Part shown: positions 31,777 through 31,928 of the stretch, piece by piece | Layout: every line of letters begins with the position of its first letter | Position numbering within the stretch: position 1 is the stretch's first letter | Translations under genes and position numbers: made by a program | NCBI GenBank assembly: GCA_964469155.1 | Contig: CAYXXU010000056.1 | Span: forward strand, 1 to 31,928 | DNA length: 31,928 nucleotides | Source of the DNA: CAIWKO01 sp964469155 | GTDB taxonomy: Bacteria; Bacteroidota; Bacteroidia; Bacteroidales; CAIWKO01 | Direction: 5' to 3' | Notes under the pieces: model-generated | The model's database searches: none | What the model was told of the DNA's origin: nothing | The model's input: only the letters and a program-made list of their open reading frames with translations

Positions 31777-31928
31777 CAAAGTAAGTTTGCGAAGAGGCAA
31801 AGCAAACAACCGAAGGGTCAAAGCAAACTTGCAAAGAGGCAAAGCAAACAACCGAAGGGTTAAAGCAAACTTCCGAAGGGTCAAAGCAAACAACCGAAGG
31901 GTCAAAGCAAACTTGCGAAGAGGCAAAG
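31777..31928. repeat. 21-bp tandem repeat array, cut by the window end
   Basis: From 31798 six full 21-bp units follow one another, starting CAAAGCAAAC (one TAAAGCAAAC), with a seventh begun at 31924. A decayed unit lies at about 31777-31797. They alternate mostly between two forms, ending AACCGAAGGGT or TTGCGAAGAGG, so a 42-bp higher-order period is visible. The first form encodes heptads like KQTTEGS and the second KQTCEEA. In the heptad frame a TAA precedes the array with no start between, so I do not call a gene. The array runs beyond the window. Confidence 0.85.

Noticed and set aside
31413..31834. Minus-strand frames over the small gene and array at the window end
   Set aside because: Cys/Phe-rich frames opposite the more protein-like plus-strand frame; partly generated by the array.
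31777..31928. CRISPR array
   Set aside because: Contiguous 21-bp units without spacers.

Overview
The window reads as a chromosomal scaffold from a member of the Bacteroidota, probably a metagenome-derived or draft assembly. Three things support this. There is a type IX secretion (T9SS)-type operon: a PorP/SprF protein, a PorE-like OmpA protein and a giant adhesin with a gliding-motility (CHU_C) C-terminus. Several genes have a Bacteroidota-type -7 box (TAnnTTTG) upstream, and starts follow A-rich leaders without a Shine-Dalgarno sequence. DUF4492 sits next to cydAB. Two runs of exactly 100 N (12148-12247 and 19756-19855) are scaffold placeholders, and both lie inside tandem repeats. I saw no rRNA, tRNA, CRISPR array, integrase or transposase.

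Layout. 0.1-3.5 kb (minus): a small exported protein, an exported hormone-sensitive-lipase-type hydrolase, and a T9SS cargo protein with SBBP beta-propeller repeats. 3.8-7.3 kb (minus): a cytochrome bd oxidase operon in the order exported unknown, DUF4492, cydA, cydB. 7.4-11.2 kb (minus): a second, cytoplasmic lipase-type hydrolase, an Rnk/GreA-like protein with an OGG-like DNA glycosylase, and a pair of small unknown genes. These are separated by three AAC...GTT-bounded inverted repeats that resemble integron attC sites. 11.4-13.2 kb (plus): a LytTR DNA-binding protein whose natural start is cut off by a frameshift in an A9 tract, a 21-bp tandem array, and an uncharacterised 258-aa protein. 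13.2-14.4 kb: a gene-free, repeat-rich spacer. 14.3-24.2 kb (minus): a four-gene T9SS/adhesin operon ending in a good terminator. 24.6-25.7 kb (minus): a helix-turn-helix regulator with a terminator, divergent from a five-gene plus-strand operon at 25.9-30.6 kb (SDR, exported START-domain protein, DUF2062-SDR fusion, MDR oxidoreductase, exported unknown). 30.7-31.3 kb (minus): a protein made only of three phage-integrase-repeat units. 31.4-31.9 kb: a small unknown gene followed by a second 21-bp tandem array that runs off the window.

How the parts may work together. The T9SS operon should make a very long cell-surface adhesin (von Willebrand A head, then Cys-containing Ig-like repeats, then a sorting domain) with its outer-membrane and periplasmic anchoring partners. 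The cyd operon provides a high-affinity terminal oxidase. The 25.7-30.6 kb divergent unit looks like a self-contained, locally regulated lipid- or isoprenoid-type redox module: two short-chain dehydrogenases (one tethered to the membrane), a medium-chain reductase and an exported lipid-binding START protein. It has paired dyads in the shared promoter region. That unit, the attC-like cassette region and the paired 21-bp heptapeptide arrays are the best candidates for something undescribed.
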